From UBA1205 sp045534635 (lineage in GTDB: Bacteria > Bacteroidota > Bacteroidia > Bacteroidales > WCHB1-69), in contig JAZSKB010000014.1 in assembly GCA_045534635.1 (NCBI GenBank), positions 1 to 64,000 on the forward strand: 64,000 nt of DNA, read 5' to 3'. Positions 18,831 to 27,378 of the stretch are shown in pieces. The notes under the pieces are model-generated. The model saw only the letters and a program-made list of their open reading frames with translations. It ran no database searches and was not told the DNA's origin. Each line of letters starts with the position of its first letter. The first letter of the stretch is position 1. The position numbers and the translations under genes were made by a program.

Positions 18831-19389
18831 ATAGTATTTCGGATATAACTCTTGGAAAATGTTCTTTTTCCAATAAATGAATTTTTGTTGCTATATCGTC
18901 AGGATTGTCCTTTGGAGATATGTTGCATTTGGCTTGAAAAATAATATCTCCTTGGTCATATTGAGAATTTACATAATGAATAGTAATTCCCGTAACAGTT
19001 TCTTTTGCAGCAAATACCGCTTCATGAACATGATGTCCATACATACCTTTGCCTCCAAATTTTGGTAACAATGCTGGATGTATATTTATTATTTTTTGAG
19101 GATAAGCTTCTACAATATTTTTGGGCATCAACCACAAAAATCCTGCTAAAACAATTAAATCAGGACAAATTGTTGCTATTTTTTGTAAAACTTCCTCTGT
19201 TTCATAGAAACTTGTTCTATCAATAATCATCGATGGTATATGCAAATTCTTTGCTCTTTCTAATACGTAAGCATTGCTTTTGTTGCAAAACAAATAGGAT
19301 ATCTCAACATCTTTATTTTGAGCGAAATATTCGGTTATTTGTTGTACATTGCTTCCATTACCTGAAGCAAAAAGAATTATTTTCTTCAT
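18817..19389 (-). CDS. purN: Phosphoribosylglycinamide formyltransferase
   Basis: 190 aa. It formylates GAR using 10-formyl-THF in purine biosynthesis. The N-terminal KKIILFASGNGSNVQ is the phosphate-binding loop. The catalytic Asn-His pair is in INIHPALLP and the catalytic Asp is in YDQGDIIFQA. The ATG at 19389 is chosen, not the longer frame from 19440, because the promoter -7 box lies at 19414-19421, downstream of that longer start. It is a single gene, convergent with tamB. Confidence 0.95.
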   Translation of the reverse strand: MKKIILFASGNGSNVQQITEYFAQNKDVEISYLFCNKSNAYVLERAKNLHIPSMIIDRTSFYETEEVLQKIATICPDLIVLAGFLWLMPKNIVEAYPQKIINIHPALLPKFGGKGMYGHHVHEAVFAAKETVTGITIHYVNSQYDQGDIIFQAKCNISPKDNPDDIATKIHLLEKEHFPRVISEILFNEK

Positions 19390-19413
19390 TTTTTCAATCT
19401 TTTTTAATATGTA

Positions 19414-19421
19414 CAAAGATA
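19414..19421 (-). promoter_or_regulatory. -7 box (TATCTTTG) of purN
   Basis: TATCTTTGTAC on the minus strand fits the -7 consensus and fixes the purN start at 19389 (25 nt downstream). Confidence 0.65.
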
Positions 19422-19490
19422 ACATTTTTTTTAATAACAACGAAAAATTATCAATATTTACCTCACAAAATTTCTCAACAAAAACCTTAC

Positions 19491-19718
19491 AAAAAAAATT
19501 TTTTTCATTTTTTTATCAAAAATTGACCACTTGGACACGATTTTTGCTGTATATAAAATACTGAACAATAAGAATAAGAATATAAATAAAAATGATAGTT
19601 CAAAAAAATGATACCAAAAAAAATCGCTTATAACTACCTGATAAACAGTAGTGTTAAGGGTTGTTTTATAGTGTATTGTTTTGAGGCTCGTTATTACAAG
19701 CTACCTGCATTAAATTTA
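19491..19718 (+). repeat. Intergenic repeat element, copy 1
   Basis: This non-coding stretch, in the 397-bp gap between purN and the Hdr operon, reappears in inverted orientation at 27379-27594. Exact shared blocks are 19631-19652 (core ACTACCTGATAAACAGTAGT, itself able to form an ACTAC/GTAGT hairpin), 19676-19696 (core TTTTGAGGCTCGTTATTA) and 19698-19716 (core GCTACCTGCATTAAATT). Between and before these the copies are similar but diverged. A poly-A/poly-T rich end (with ATCAAAAATTGACCACTT) is also shared. No ORF is conserved in it. It could be a MITE-like relic, a conserved untranslated RNA, or a regulatory element. Confidence 0.8.
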
Positions 19719-19720
19719 AG

Positions 19721-19747
19721 TTATAACATTAACTTATAAAGTTATAA
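19721..19747 (+). promoter_or_regulatory. Nested palindrome upstream of the Hdr operon promoter (possible operator)
   Basis: TTATAAC, 13 nt, GTTATAA forms an outer inverted repeat. Inside it AACTTATAAAGTT is a perfect 13-bp palindrome. The element covers the expected -33 region, just upstream of the -7 box at 19756-19763, so a regulator bound here could block or recruit RNA polymerase. AT-rich sequence makes chance palindromes likely. Confidence 0.4.
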
Positions 19748-19755
19748 AAAAATGT

Positions 19756-19763
19756 TATCTTTG
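19756..19763 (+). promoter_or_regulatory. -7 box (TATCTTTG) of the Hdr-like operon
   Basis: TATCTTTGC fits TAnnTTTG and lies 24 nt before the ATG at 19787. Confidence 0.7.
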
Positions 19764-19786
19764 CAAAAAAAAAAATTAAGTATAAT

Positions 19787-20488
19787 ATGGGTTTTTTATT
19801 TGAAAAAATCTCTGCTGATTATCGGTATCAAGAAGCACTGAAGTCGTGTATGAATTGTGGAATATGTACTGCAATTTGTCCTGCTGCGAAATATTATAAA
19901 TACGAACCACGAAATATTTGCAATATTGTTCAACAACAAAATGAAGAAGAAATAGAAAAGCTTCTTCGTTCCGATACTATATGGTATTGCGGTCAATGTA
20001 TGTCGTGTAAAACTCGTTGTCCACGAAACAATATTCCCGGAAGTTTAATATCTGTATTGAGAAAAGTAAGTCAAGAAATGGGCTTTTTTGTTGATAGTGA
20101 AAAAGGACGTCAACAATATGCGATAGAACAAGTAGTAGGCAATTCTATATTAGAACGAGGCTATTGTGTTCATCCCGATATTCTTCCAGCAGAAATGCAC
20201 CCCGAACAAGGTCCAGTATGGGAATGGTTTAAAGAAAATATTGATGCTATTTGCGAAAAAGTAGGAGCCAATTACAAAAAAGAAGGAGCAGGAGCATTAC
20301 GCAAAATACGTCCCGAAGTTTTAGAAGAAATTTATAAAATCTTTGAAATAACAGGAGGAATACAATTTCGAGAAAAAATAGAATGTTTTTCCGAGAAAAA
20401 GGCCAAAGAAATGAATGTTCCTTTAAACGAAAGCAATCAATATTTAACAAAATTATTAACCGAAAACAATAATCAACATTGTAAATAA
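19787..20488 (+). CDS. HdrC-like 4Fe-4S dicluster subunit
   Basis: 233 aa. Two classical 4Fe-4S sites are visible: C21-x2-C24-x2-C27-x3-C31-P and C68-x2-C71-x2-C74-x3-C78-P. This matches the HdrC subunit of heterodisulfide reductase, which passes electrons between HdrA and the CCG-domain subunit HdrB. It is longer than archaeal HdrC, with an extra C-terminal region (about 90-233) of unknown role. It is the first gene of a five-gene operon; the HdrB-like gene follows after 3 nt. There is no sign of methanogenesis here, so the physiological substrate is not coenzyme M/B heterodisulfide and remains unknown. Confidence 0.85.
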   Translation: MGFLFEKISADYRYQEALKSCMNCGICTAICPAAKYYKYEPRNICNIVQQQNEEEIEKLLRSDTIWYCGQCMSCKTRCPRNNIPGSLISVLRKVSQEMGFFVDSEKGRQQYAIEQVVGNSILERGYCVHPDILPAEMHPEQGPVWEWFKENIDAICEKVGANYKKEGAGALRKIRPEVLEEIYKIFEITGGIQFREKIECFSEKKAKEMNVPLNESNQYLTKLLTENNNQHCK

Positions 20489-20491
20489 ATT

Positions 20492-21553
20492 ATGGAAACA
20501 AAAAAACGTTTTTGGAATGAATATCAAAAAGAAATAGCCGATGACCACTATTTCTATGAACGCAGTTGTATTCGTCAAACTTTTTTTGCTGGTAGTGAAA
20601 AAGCTTTTTTAGATATTATGAGAGATATTCTTCACAAAGATATTTATGATAATGCGGATACACATACTTGTACAGGCATTGGTTATCATTCTGATATTGT
20701 TCCTATTGAAACAACAATGACTATAATGGCACGTTTATTTTCATTGATGACCGATGCTGGATATGAAAATTTTGTACCTTCTTGTGTTACCTCTTTTGGT
20801 TTGTTTCTCGAAGTTGTTGACGCTTGGAAACATAACCCAGAAATGCTTGAAAAAACAAAGGAAAATCTTTATAAAGCGACAAAAAGAGAGTTCAATATTC
20901 CCAAAAATATTGCTCATCCTTCGGATATTTTTTACAAAAATAAAGCTCTTCTTGGTCAGAAAATAAAATATAAACTTATCAACAAACAAACAGGACAACC
21001 TCTTAAGGTTGTTGACCATATAGGTTGTCATTATGCAAAAGTTTTTCCTGAAAATGGTATTGGAGGAGCAGAATTTCCTCACGTATTGGCAGGATTAATA
21101 GAGGCTTTTGGCGGAGAAGTTATTGATTATCCCGAAAGAAGACATTGTTGCGGTTTCGGATTCAGACAATATCTTATTACAACAAATAGAGCATATTCTT
21201 TGAGTAATACTAAACAAAAATTTGAATCAATGGAACCTTACCAACCTGATTTTATTGTTTCTAATTGTCCGGGCTGCCCTATGTTTTTAGATAGATGGCA
21301 ATATACTATCGCAGAAATGGAAGGAAAAGTTTATGGTCAAAATGGCTATGGAATACCCGTGCTTACTTACGAAGAATTGACAGGACTTCTTCTTGGTTTC
21401 GACCCTTGGAAATTAGGATTACAATTACATCAAGTACAAGTAGAATCTCTTTTAGATAAAATAGGAATAGAATATAACCCTGAAGAAAAATATACAGATA
21501 TTCATGGTAATAAACTTATTCCTCCCCAAAAACCTAATGTTTTACGAGTATAA
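20492..21553 (+). CDS. HdrB-like CCG-domain subunit
   Basis: 353 aa. HdrB subunits carry two cysteine-rich CCG domains that bind noncubane 4Fe-4S clusters and perform disulfide chemistry. The C-terminal domain here is complete: C179, then C219-C220-G, then C259-x2-C262, with spacings close to the CCG consensus. The N-terminal one looks degenerate: only C60 and a single C98 are evident, with no CC pair. So one noncubane centre is likely and the second doubtful. The gene lies between the HdrC-like and HdrA-like genes of the same operon (gaps 3 and 9 nt). Confidence 0.83.
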   Translation: METKKRFWNEYQKEIADDHYFYERSCIRQTFFAGSEKAFLDIMRDILHKDIYDNADTHTCTGIGYHSDIVPIETTMTIMARLFSLMTDAGYENFVPSCVTSFGLFLEVVDAWKHNPEMLEKTKENLYKATKREFNIPKNIAHPSDIFYKNKALLGQKIKYKLINKQTGQPLKVVDHIGCHYAKVFPENGIGGAEFPHVLAGLIEAFGGEVIDYPERRHCCGFGFRQYLITTNRAYSLSNTKQKFESMEPYQPDFIVSNCPGCPMFLDRWQYTIAEMEGKVYGQNGYGIPVLTYEELTGLLLGFDPWKLGLQLHQVQVESLLDKIGIEYNPEEKYTDIHGNKLIPPQKPNVLRV

Positions 21554-21562
21554 ATTAATAAT

Positions 21563-22582
21563 ATGGAAATTTTTGACGTAATAGTTATAGGAGCAGGACC
21601 TGCAGGACTAGAAGCCTCCATTCGATTAGGACAACAAAATCATCGTGTTTTACTTATAGAAAAAGAAGAAAATATCGGTGGAAAATTAACACAATGGGAT
21701 AAACTTTTTCCCGATTTTTTCTCTGCAAAAGAATTGTTGGAATTTCTGCAAAAAAAATTAAATAACAATGTACAAATCGTTACAAAAGCCAATTTGACAG
21801 ATATTTATAAAGAAAATAATATCTGGAATATTGTTGTTAACAACAATAAATATCAAACAAAATCTATTTTAATCGCTACAGGTTACAATTTTTTTGATGC
21901 AAAAAGAAAAGAAGAATATGGCTATGGTATTTATCCTAATGTCATTACATCTGTGGAATTAGAAAGTATGATTGGCAATGGAAAAATAACAACTTTAGAT
22001 GGTCGTATTCCGCAAAAAATTGCTTATTTACAATGTGTAGGCTCTCGCGATGAAAAAGTAGGCAATCACTATTGTTCTATCAATTGTTGTATTTGTGCAG
22101 TAAAACAAAGTATTGAAGTAAAAGAGATACTACCAAATGTAGAACAATATTGTTTTTATATGGATTTGCGTATGTCTGGACAATTTTATGAAGAATTGTA
22201 TCGTCAATCGCAAGAAAAATATCAAGTACAATATATTCGTGGACGTGTTTCAGAAGCGGCTTCAACTATTGATAATCGAATACAAATTAAAGCCGAAAAC
22301 ACATTGCTTTCTACTCCATTGAAACTTACCGTTGATTTGTTGGTGCTTATGGTTGGTATAGAGGCTTCGGCTACTACAAAATTTCTTGCTGAAAAATTTG
22401 ATATTGCCAATAATTATGGTTTTCTAACCAGCAAACATAGACATTTTGCAGACAATGAAACTATTTACGATGGTTTGTTTCTTGCTGGCACTTGCAAACG
22501 TCCTATGACGATTCCAAAATCTATTAAAGATGGTGCTTCTGCCGCTACAGAAATTGATTTTTATTTAAAAAATAAACAATGA
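21563..22582 (+). CDS. HdrA-like FAD oxidoreductase (minimal core)
   Basis: 339 aa. The N terminus is a Rossmann FAD-binding motif (VIVIGAGPAGLEASI, residues 6-20). In the middle it has the HdrA-specific cysteine set: C158 in CVGSRD, C171, and the C175-C176 pair plus C178 (YCSINCCIC). In HdrA this region holds a 4Fe-4S cluster next to the FAD. The C-terminal IYDGLFLAGTC region closes the FAD site. Compared with archaeal HdrA (about 650 aa) it lacks the extra ferredoxin domains; the small dicluster ferredoxin gene that follows (4-nt overlap) may supply them. Whether it can bifurcate electrons cannot be judged from sequence alone. Confidence 0.85.
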   Translation: MEIFDVIVIGAGPAGLEASIRLGQQNHRVLLIEKEENIGGKLTQWDKLFPDFFSAKELLEFLQKKLNNNVQIVTKANLTDIYKENNIWNIVVNNNKYQTKSILIATGYNFFDAKRKEEYGYGIYPNVITSVELESMIGNGKITTLDGRIPQKIAYLQCVGSRDEKVGNHYCSINCCICAVKQSIEVKEILPNVEQYCFYMDLRMSGQFYEELYRQSQEKYQVQYIRGRVSEAASTIDNRIQIKAENTLLSTPLKLTVDLLVLMVGIEASATTKFLAEKFDIANNYGFLTSKHRHFADNETIYDGLFLAGTCKRPMTIPKSIKDGASAATEIDFYLKNKQ

Positions 22583-22917
22583 TGAAAGATTTTGGTTTTC
22601 GTTTGTATAAAGGAAGAATATTAGATTACGACACTACGGATTTTTCTATGAAAAACCATTTATGCGAAAAAGTACCATCTTACAATCGTTGTATCGGTTG
22701 TGGCGGTTGTTCTTCCACTTGTTCTTCTGCTAAACATACCGATTTTAGTATCGTTAAATGTAACCAATTGTTTCGCAATGGAAAATACGAAGATTTGGAA
22801 CAAGAACTTAATAAATGTATGCTTTGTGGAAAATGTACCCTTATCTGTCCTCGTGGTGTCAATATTCGTGCTATGATAATGGAAATGAGAAATTTAATTC
22901 TTAAAAATAAACAATAA
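22579..22917 (+). CDS. Small 4Fe-4S dicluster ferredoxin (HdrC-like)
   Basis: 112 aa. Two cluster sites are seen: C38-x2-C41-x2-C44-x3-C48 (without the usual following Pro) and C80-x2-C83-x2-C86-x3-C90-P. It overlaps the HdrA-like gene by 4 nt and the next gene by 1 nt, a sign of coupled translation and probably of a stable complex. It likely transfers electrons between the flavin subunit and the membrane subunit. Confidence 0.82.
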   Translation: MMKDFGFRLYKGRILDYDTTDFSMKNHLCEKVPSYNRCIGCGGCSSTCSSAKHTDFSIVKCNQLFRNGKYEDLEQELNKCMLCGKCTLICPRGVNIRAMIMEMRNLILKNKQ

Positions 22918-24692
22918 TGAACAATTTTCATCCTTTTATAATTCCGTTTTGTGTAGGAACTATTATTTTATTTGTTATTTTGCTTGTTTTTTTCTTGCGA
23001 TGGCTTTTTCTTCTTGATAAAAAACAACGCAATATTGTATTAAAAAATATCATTAGTTTAAAAAGTTGTAAAGCAATTATCGAAACGATAAGAGAATGTT
23101 TATTTCATCATAATATATTTAAAATCAATCCAATATTAGGATATATGCATCTTAGTTTTGCTTTTGGTTGGTTTTTATTGATAGTAATTGGAAAAATAGA
23201 AACAACTTTTTATAGTCAAACATTTTGGGACGAACCTTGGTTAGCCATATTTTTCCGATATTTTGAAAATACTGATGTTTCATTTAAAGGTGTTACTATT
23301 TTTACATTTTTAATGGACTTTTGCTTACTTTTCATTTTGTCGGGATTGTTGTTAGCATTTATCAAAAGATTTTATTCTAAAATAGTAGGACTAAAAAAAA
23401 CAACAAAACATACTTTAATTAACCGAATTGCTTTATCAGCATTATGGTGTATTTTTCCTTTGCGATTGCTTGCCGAAAGTGTAACCGCAGGTTTGAAAAA
23501 TAATGGTGGATTCCTTACTCAATCGTTGGGAAATATACTTTCATTTCTTCCATTAGAGTATTTACAAATACCTTTGTGGTGGTTATATTCTATTGCTTTA
23601 TGTGTATTTTTTATTTTTCTACCTTTTACGCGATATATGCATATTTTTACAGAAATTTTACTTATCTTTTTGCGTAAATGGGGTGTTACAGAGACTAATA
23701 ATAAAACAGGATTTACAGAAATAGAACTCAATGCTTGTTCTTGTTGTGGCATTTGTATTGATGTTTGTCCTCTTAATACGGAAGCCAATATCAATGATGT
23801 TCAATCTGTTTATTTCATAAAAGATGCAAGAAATCGAATTGTGAATGAACACGTTATTAACAATTGCTTAATGTGTGGGCGTTGTACAAAAGTTTGTCCT
23901 GTCGGTTTGGACTCTACCAAAATACGTCAAATTTACAGAAAAAAATATAAATCTGAACAAGAAAATTATTTCCAATTTATTAACGATAAACCAAATACTC
24001 AACCTTATGCCGATGTAATTTATTTTGCTGGTTGTATGACTCATTTAACAAACAATATCATTGTTGCAATGAAAAATATTTTCAATGCTGCTAATGTAAA
24101 ATATTGGTTTATTGATGAGGACAAAACCATTTGTTGTGGACGTCCTTTGATTCAGCAAGGTTTTGATAAACAAGCGAATACATTAAAAGAAAAGAATATA
24201 CAACTGATTCTTCAATCTGGGATAAAAACTTTGATTACTTCTTGTCCTATTTGTTTTCAATCTTTTACAAAAGAATACAATTTAGATATTGAAATTTTAC
24301 ATCATAGTCAATATATTGAAAGATTGATAAAATCTGGCAAACTCAAAGTTAACAAATCAACATTAAAAACCGCTTATCACGACCCTTGTGAATTAGGACG
24401 CGGTTGCAATATTTATGAAGCCCCTCGAAATGTATTGAACACTGTTACCGAACTTGTTCCCACAGCATTAGAAAAAGAAAATAGCCTTTGTTGTGGATAC
24501 AATTTAGCCAATACCGCTTTGGAATTAGATAATCAAATGAAAATAAAAAATAAAACATATCAAAATCTTACAGCAAATAATCCTGATGTAGTTGCAACGG
24601 CTTGTCCTATGTGTAAACGTGCATTTCAACATGGAACAAATGCTCAAATAAAAGATATTGCTGAATTGGTTAACGAAAATTTAAAAATTTAA
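22917..24692 (+). CDS. Membrane HdrE-HdrD-like fusion (cytochrome b plus 4Fe-4S and two CCG domains)
   Basis: 591 aa. The first ~255 residues hold about five to six transmembrane helices with His78 (GYMHLSFAFGW) and His242 (TRYMHIFTEIL) as candidate heme b ligands, as in HdrE/NarI. Two 4Fe-4S sites follow (ACSCCGICIDVCP and CLMCGRCTKVCP). Then come two complete CCG domains (YFAGCMTH ... ICCGRP ... SCPICF and YHDPCELG ... LCCGYN ... ACPMCK), the HdrD part. The layout points to electron exchange with menaquinone at the membrane. Its 3' end overlaps the convergent Omp85-like gene by 4 nt. Similar modular proteins include HmeD/TmcB/DsrK relatives; the exact orthology is not determined. Confidence 0.85.
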   Translation: MNNFHPFIIPFCVGTIILFVILLVFFLRWLFLLDKKQRNIVLKNIISLKSCKAIIETIRECLFHHNIFKINPILGYMHLSFAFGWFLLIVIGKIETTFYSQTFWDEPWLAIFFRYFENTDVSFKGVTIFTFLMDFCLLFILSGLLLAFIKRFYSKIVGLKKTTKHTLINRIALSALWCIFPLRLLAESVTAGLKNNGGFLTQSLGNILSFLPLEYLQIPLWWLYSIALCVFFIFLPFTRYMHIFTEILLIFLRKWGVTETNNKTGFTEIELNACSCCGICIDVCPLNTEANINDVQSVYFIKDARNRIVNEHVINNCLMCGRCTKVCPVGLDSTKIRQIYRKKYKSEQENYFQFINDKPNTQPYADVIYFAGCMTHLTNNIIVAMKNIFNAANVKYWFIDEDKTICCGRPLIQQGFDKQANTLKEKNIQLILQSGIKTLITSCPICFQSFTKEYNLDIEILHHSQYIERLIKSGKLKVNKSTLKTAYHDPCELGRGCNIYEAPRNVLNTVTELVPTALEKENSLCCGYNLANTALELDNQMKIKNKTYQNLTANNPDVVATACPMCKRAFQHGTNAQIKDIAELVNENLKI

Positions 24693-26089
24693 ATTGCTGA
24701 TTTAAAACTAATTCCGTAAAATATTTGTTTTCTTTGAAATCCATAAGAGGTTTCCAATCGTAATACTTTGTCGTAAGATGTTACCAAATCGAAGCCTAAT
24801 CCTATAGCAGATTGAAAACCATTCATTGATTTTTCATTTTTCAATTGTAAATAAAAATCACTTTCTCGATAATACAATGCATCATAAAAAAGGTTGAGAT
24901 AACAAGCAAAACTTAAATGTCCAACTCTCGTATCCCAATTGCGAATACGAACATATTTTGGCTGCAAAATTTCAACTTTAACATTTGTTTTAAGCATTAT
25001 CATATCTTTTGCAGGAAGCAAATACGGAAATAAGGCTCTCATTTCCATATCTTTATTTCCAATAAGTTTTTCCAAAAACAAAGGAAGTTGTAAATTGAAT
25101 GTAGTGAAAGCATTTATTCCTGCTCCAAAATAAAGCCGTTTGCACAATGGGGTATATGCTCTAAAATTCGTTTGTAAAAATAGTCCATTTACTGTTTCAA
25201 AAGGCAAATCAAAACCATATTTTTCTAAAATAATATCGTAATAATATCCTTTTAATGGATAGGAAGCATAATCTCGATAATCTAACTTTATTTTAACTTT
25301 TAACTTAAAATAATTGAGAATGGTATTGTTCCAAAAATTAGGATATTCTTGAAATAAAGTATCGGTATATTTATCGAAATGATAAGAAAAATCTGCTAAA
25401 AGATAAAAATGATGTTCGGGTCGAAAAGAAATTCCTGTCAAAAAATAAAATCCTTTTTTTAAAATCAACTTTTCTATTCTAAAAATATCTATCTTATAAT
25501 CAAGTATTTGCTTTATAATTCTGCGATTCATATTTAAACCCGCTTCAAATTGTAAACCAATATTTGTATTTTTGTTTAAATATGGAATAACATATTGAAT
25601 ATCAATATAATTATCAAAACCTCCTGTAATATCAACAGCAAAAAGATGTTTTCTTCCGAAAAAATTGCGGTCACGATATTTGCCTCCATAAGTCAAGGCA
25701 TTCCATTGTTTTGTTTGCAACCAAGTATTAAAACTTCCTTCTGCAGTATGAATATAAAAATAAGGAATAATATACCATTGTTCTTCAACAATCACAGTGA
25801 TATATAATTGTTTGTTTTTTATAATATATTGAATATCAATAAAATTAAATAGTTCTATATTGCGTAAATTGATTTTACTCTGTTCAAGATATTTTTCCAA
25901 TAGATTTTGGGCAATAGTATCTCCTTGTTTAAAAGTGAGTTCCCGAAGGATAATATGTTCTTTCGTTCTTTTATTACCCAATAAATCAATATTATAAACA
26001 ACAAGATTGTTTGCTTTTAAATCTAAAAAGCTAAAAAAAATAAAAAGAATTAGCAATACTGTTAACAACAGTTTTTTTAACATAAACAA
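24689..26089 (-). CDS. Omp85/BamA-TamA-like outer-membrane protein with one POTRA
   Basis: 466 aa. A signal peptide (LLLTVLLILFIFFSFLDLKA) is followed by one POTRA-like domain (about 28-110: NIDLLGNKRTKEHIILRELTF ... LYITVIVEEQWYI). A C-terminal beta-barrel region rich in aromatic and Gly residues follows (for example KYRDRNFFGRKHLF). Members with few POTRAs occur widely in Bacteroidota; their substrates are mostly unknown. It is the last gene of the dksA-lspA operon (2-nt gap after lspA), and a tamB gene lies elsewhere in the window. BamA itself has five POTRAs, so this is not BamA. Confidence 0.8.
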   Translation of the reverse strand: MFMLKKLLLTVLLILFIFFSFLDLKANNLVVYNIDLLGNKRTKEHIILRELTFKQGDTIAQNLLEKYLEQSKINLRNIELFNFIDIQYIIKNKQLYITVIVEEQWYIIPYFYIHTAEGSFNTWLQTKQWNALTYGGKYRDRNFFGRKHLFAVDITGGFDNYIDIQYVIPYLNKNTNIGLQFEAGLNMNRRIIKQILDYKIDIFRIEKLILKKGFYFLTGISFRPEHHFYLLADFSYHFDKYTDTLFQEYPNFWNNTILNYFKLKVKIKLDYRDYASYPLKGYYYDIILEKYGFDLPFETVNGLFLQTNFRAYTPLCKRLYFGAGINAFTTFNLQLPLFLEKLIGNKDMEMRALFPYLLPAKDMIMLKTNVKVEILQPKYVRIRNWDTRVGHLSFACYLNLFYDALYYRESDFYLQLKNEKSMNGFQSAIGLGFDLVTSYDKVLRLETSYGFQRKQIFYGISFKSAI

Positions 26090-26091
26090 AT

Positions 26092-26733
26092 CTATTCTTC
26101 TTTTTTATCAAAAGAAGCAAGAAATTGGGATAATTGTTTATAACAAAATATAAGCATAGCAAAAATGCCAATAGTAATCCAAGCATCTGCTAAATTAAAA
26201 ACAGCAGGAAAAAAACTCATAATTTGTCCACCCAAAAAAGGAAAAGTAGCAGGAAAATGAATAGTAAATAAGTCTAATTGAATCATATCTACAACACGAC
26301 CTTGAAACCAAGTGGCATAACCTCCTCCTTCAGGAAAAATAGTTGCTATTGAAGCAAAATAAACGCTTTCAGAGAACATTTTTCCATAAAAAACACAATC
26401 TATGATATTGCCAACGGCTCCTGCAAAAATCATCGCGGTAAAAGTAAGCAAAAGCCAAGATACATTTTTCTTTATCATGTGATAACAAATATATGCTATC
26501 AATCCTGCGGCAACAATACGAAAACTTGTTAAGAAAAATTTACCCCAAATGCCTCCAAAAGACATTCCAAAAGCCATGCCTTCATTTTCTATAAAATGTA
26601 ATTTTAACCATTGACCAATAATATTGATTTCTTCTCCCAAATAAAAATGGGTTTTGATATATATCTTAAATATTTGGTCAACAACGACTAATACAAAAAT
26701 AAGAACAAGCAGAAAAATTGTTTTCTTTTTCAC
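26092..26733 (-). CDS. lspA: Lipoprotein signal peptidase (signal peptidase II)
   Basis: 213 aa with four membrane helices. It cleaves the signal peptide of prolipoproteins in the inner membrane. The catalytic Asp dyad is visible in GNIIDCVFYGKM and FNLADAWITIG. The periplasmic loop between these motifs, with FPEGGGYATWFQGRVVDMI, is longer than in E. coli and is typical of Bacteroidota. It lies directly after dksA (no gap), the usual order in this phylum. Confidence 0.96.
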   Translation of the reverse strand: MKKKTIFLLVLIFVLVVVDQIFKIYIKTHFYLGEEINIIGQWLKLHFIENEGMAFGMSFGGIWGKFFLTSFRIVAAGLIAYICYHMIKKNVSWLLLTFTAMIFAGAVGNIIDCVFYGKMFSESVYFASIATIFPEGGGYATWFQGRVVDMIQLDLFTIHFPATFPFLGGQIMSFFPAVFNLADAWITIGIFAMLIFCYKQLSQFLASFDKKEE

Positions 26734-27132
26734 TTACTTCTTCTTTTTTTCGTTAACTTTTGCATCGTATGACAAAGTTGCATGAGGAACGCTCATCAAT
26801 CTATCTTTAGGTATCAACTCTCCTGTTTCTCTACAAATTCCATAAGTTTTATTTTCAATGCGAACCAATGCTGCTTCCAAATTTTTGATATATTTTTCCA
26901 AACGACCAGCCAAACGACTATTTTCTTCTTTTAAAAGCGTTTGTTGTCCTTCTTCTAACAATTTAAAAGATGGAGAAGTATCTGCTACATCGTTTCCATC
27001 AGAGCCATTTATAGCATCGATAAAAACTTTCATATCTTCTCTTGCTTTTGTTAACTTTTGCAATATCAATTCCTTAAATTCTTGCAATTCCTCATCGGAA
27101 TATCGTTTTGTTTCAGTACTTTTTTTGCTCAT
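26734..27132 (-). CDS. dksA: DksA/TraR-family transcription factor lacking the zinc-finger cysteines
   Basis: 132 aa. DksA-type proteins bind the RNA polymerase secondary channel through a coiled-coil tip. The N-terminal two thirds are helical, with Asp residues at the turn (DGNDVADTSPS), and the C-terminal part keeps the fold (YGICRETGELIPKDRLMSVPHATLS). Only Cys100 of the canonical four zinc-finger cysteines remains. This is common in Bacteroidota homologues. It starts an operon with lspA and the Omp85-like gene. It has an unusually strong Shine-Dalgarno (AGGAGG, 6 nt from the ATG). Confidence 0.88.
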   Translation of the reverse strand: MSKKSTETKRYSDEELQEFKELILQKLTKAREDMKVFIDAINGSDGNDVADTSPSFKLLEEGQQTLLKEENSRLAGRLEKYIKNLEAALVRIENKTYGICRETGELIPKDRLMSVPHATLSYDAKVNEKKKK

Positions 27133-27137
27133 TGTTA

Positions 27138-27143
27138 CCTCCT
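27138..27143 (-). promoter_or_regulatory. Strong Shine-Dalgarno (AGGAGG) of dksA
   Basis: AGGAGGTAACA directly precedes the ATG at 27132 on the minus strand. Most genes in this window lack a recognisable Shine-Dalgarno, so this one stands out. Confidence 0.75.
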
Positions 27144-27181
27144 AATATTTGATTCTTTAATAACAACTAATTTTTAGTTAC

Positions 27182-27189
27182 CAAAAGTA
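27182..27189 (-). promoter_or_regulatory. -7 box (TACTTTTG) of the dksA-lspA operon
   Basis: TACTTTTG on the minus strand fits TAnnTTTG, 50 nt before the dksA start. From here to the repeat (27190-27378) the sequence is AT-rich with nothing else identified. Confidence 0.6.
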
Positions 27190-27378
27190 TAAAAAAAAAT
27201 CAAAAGGAAAGGTAATAAATAAAAAAAATTATAAACAATTTTCTTTTATTAACTTTTTTGTGATTTTAAACAAAAACATTACCCCTTTTATCATACTTTT
27301 TGGAATAAAATATTACAGGGTTTGGGTATTTTTTATTACTTCTTAGATTGAAATTTTATTATTTGCATTACAAATGTT

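Noticed and set aside
19233..19564. Plus-strand ORFs over the purN start and the following gap
   Set aside because: They overlap purN and its promoter in antisense, consist of low-complexity Phe/Lys stretches, and run into the repeat element.
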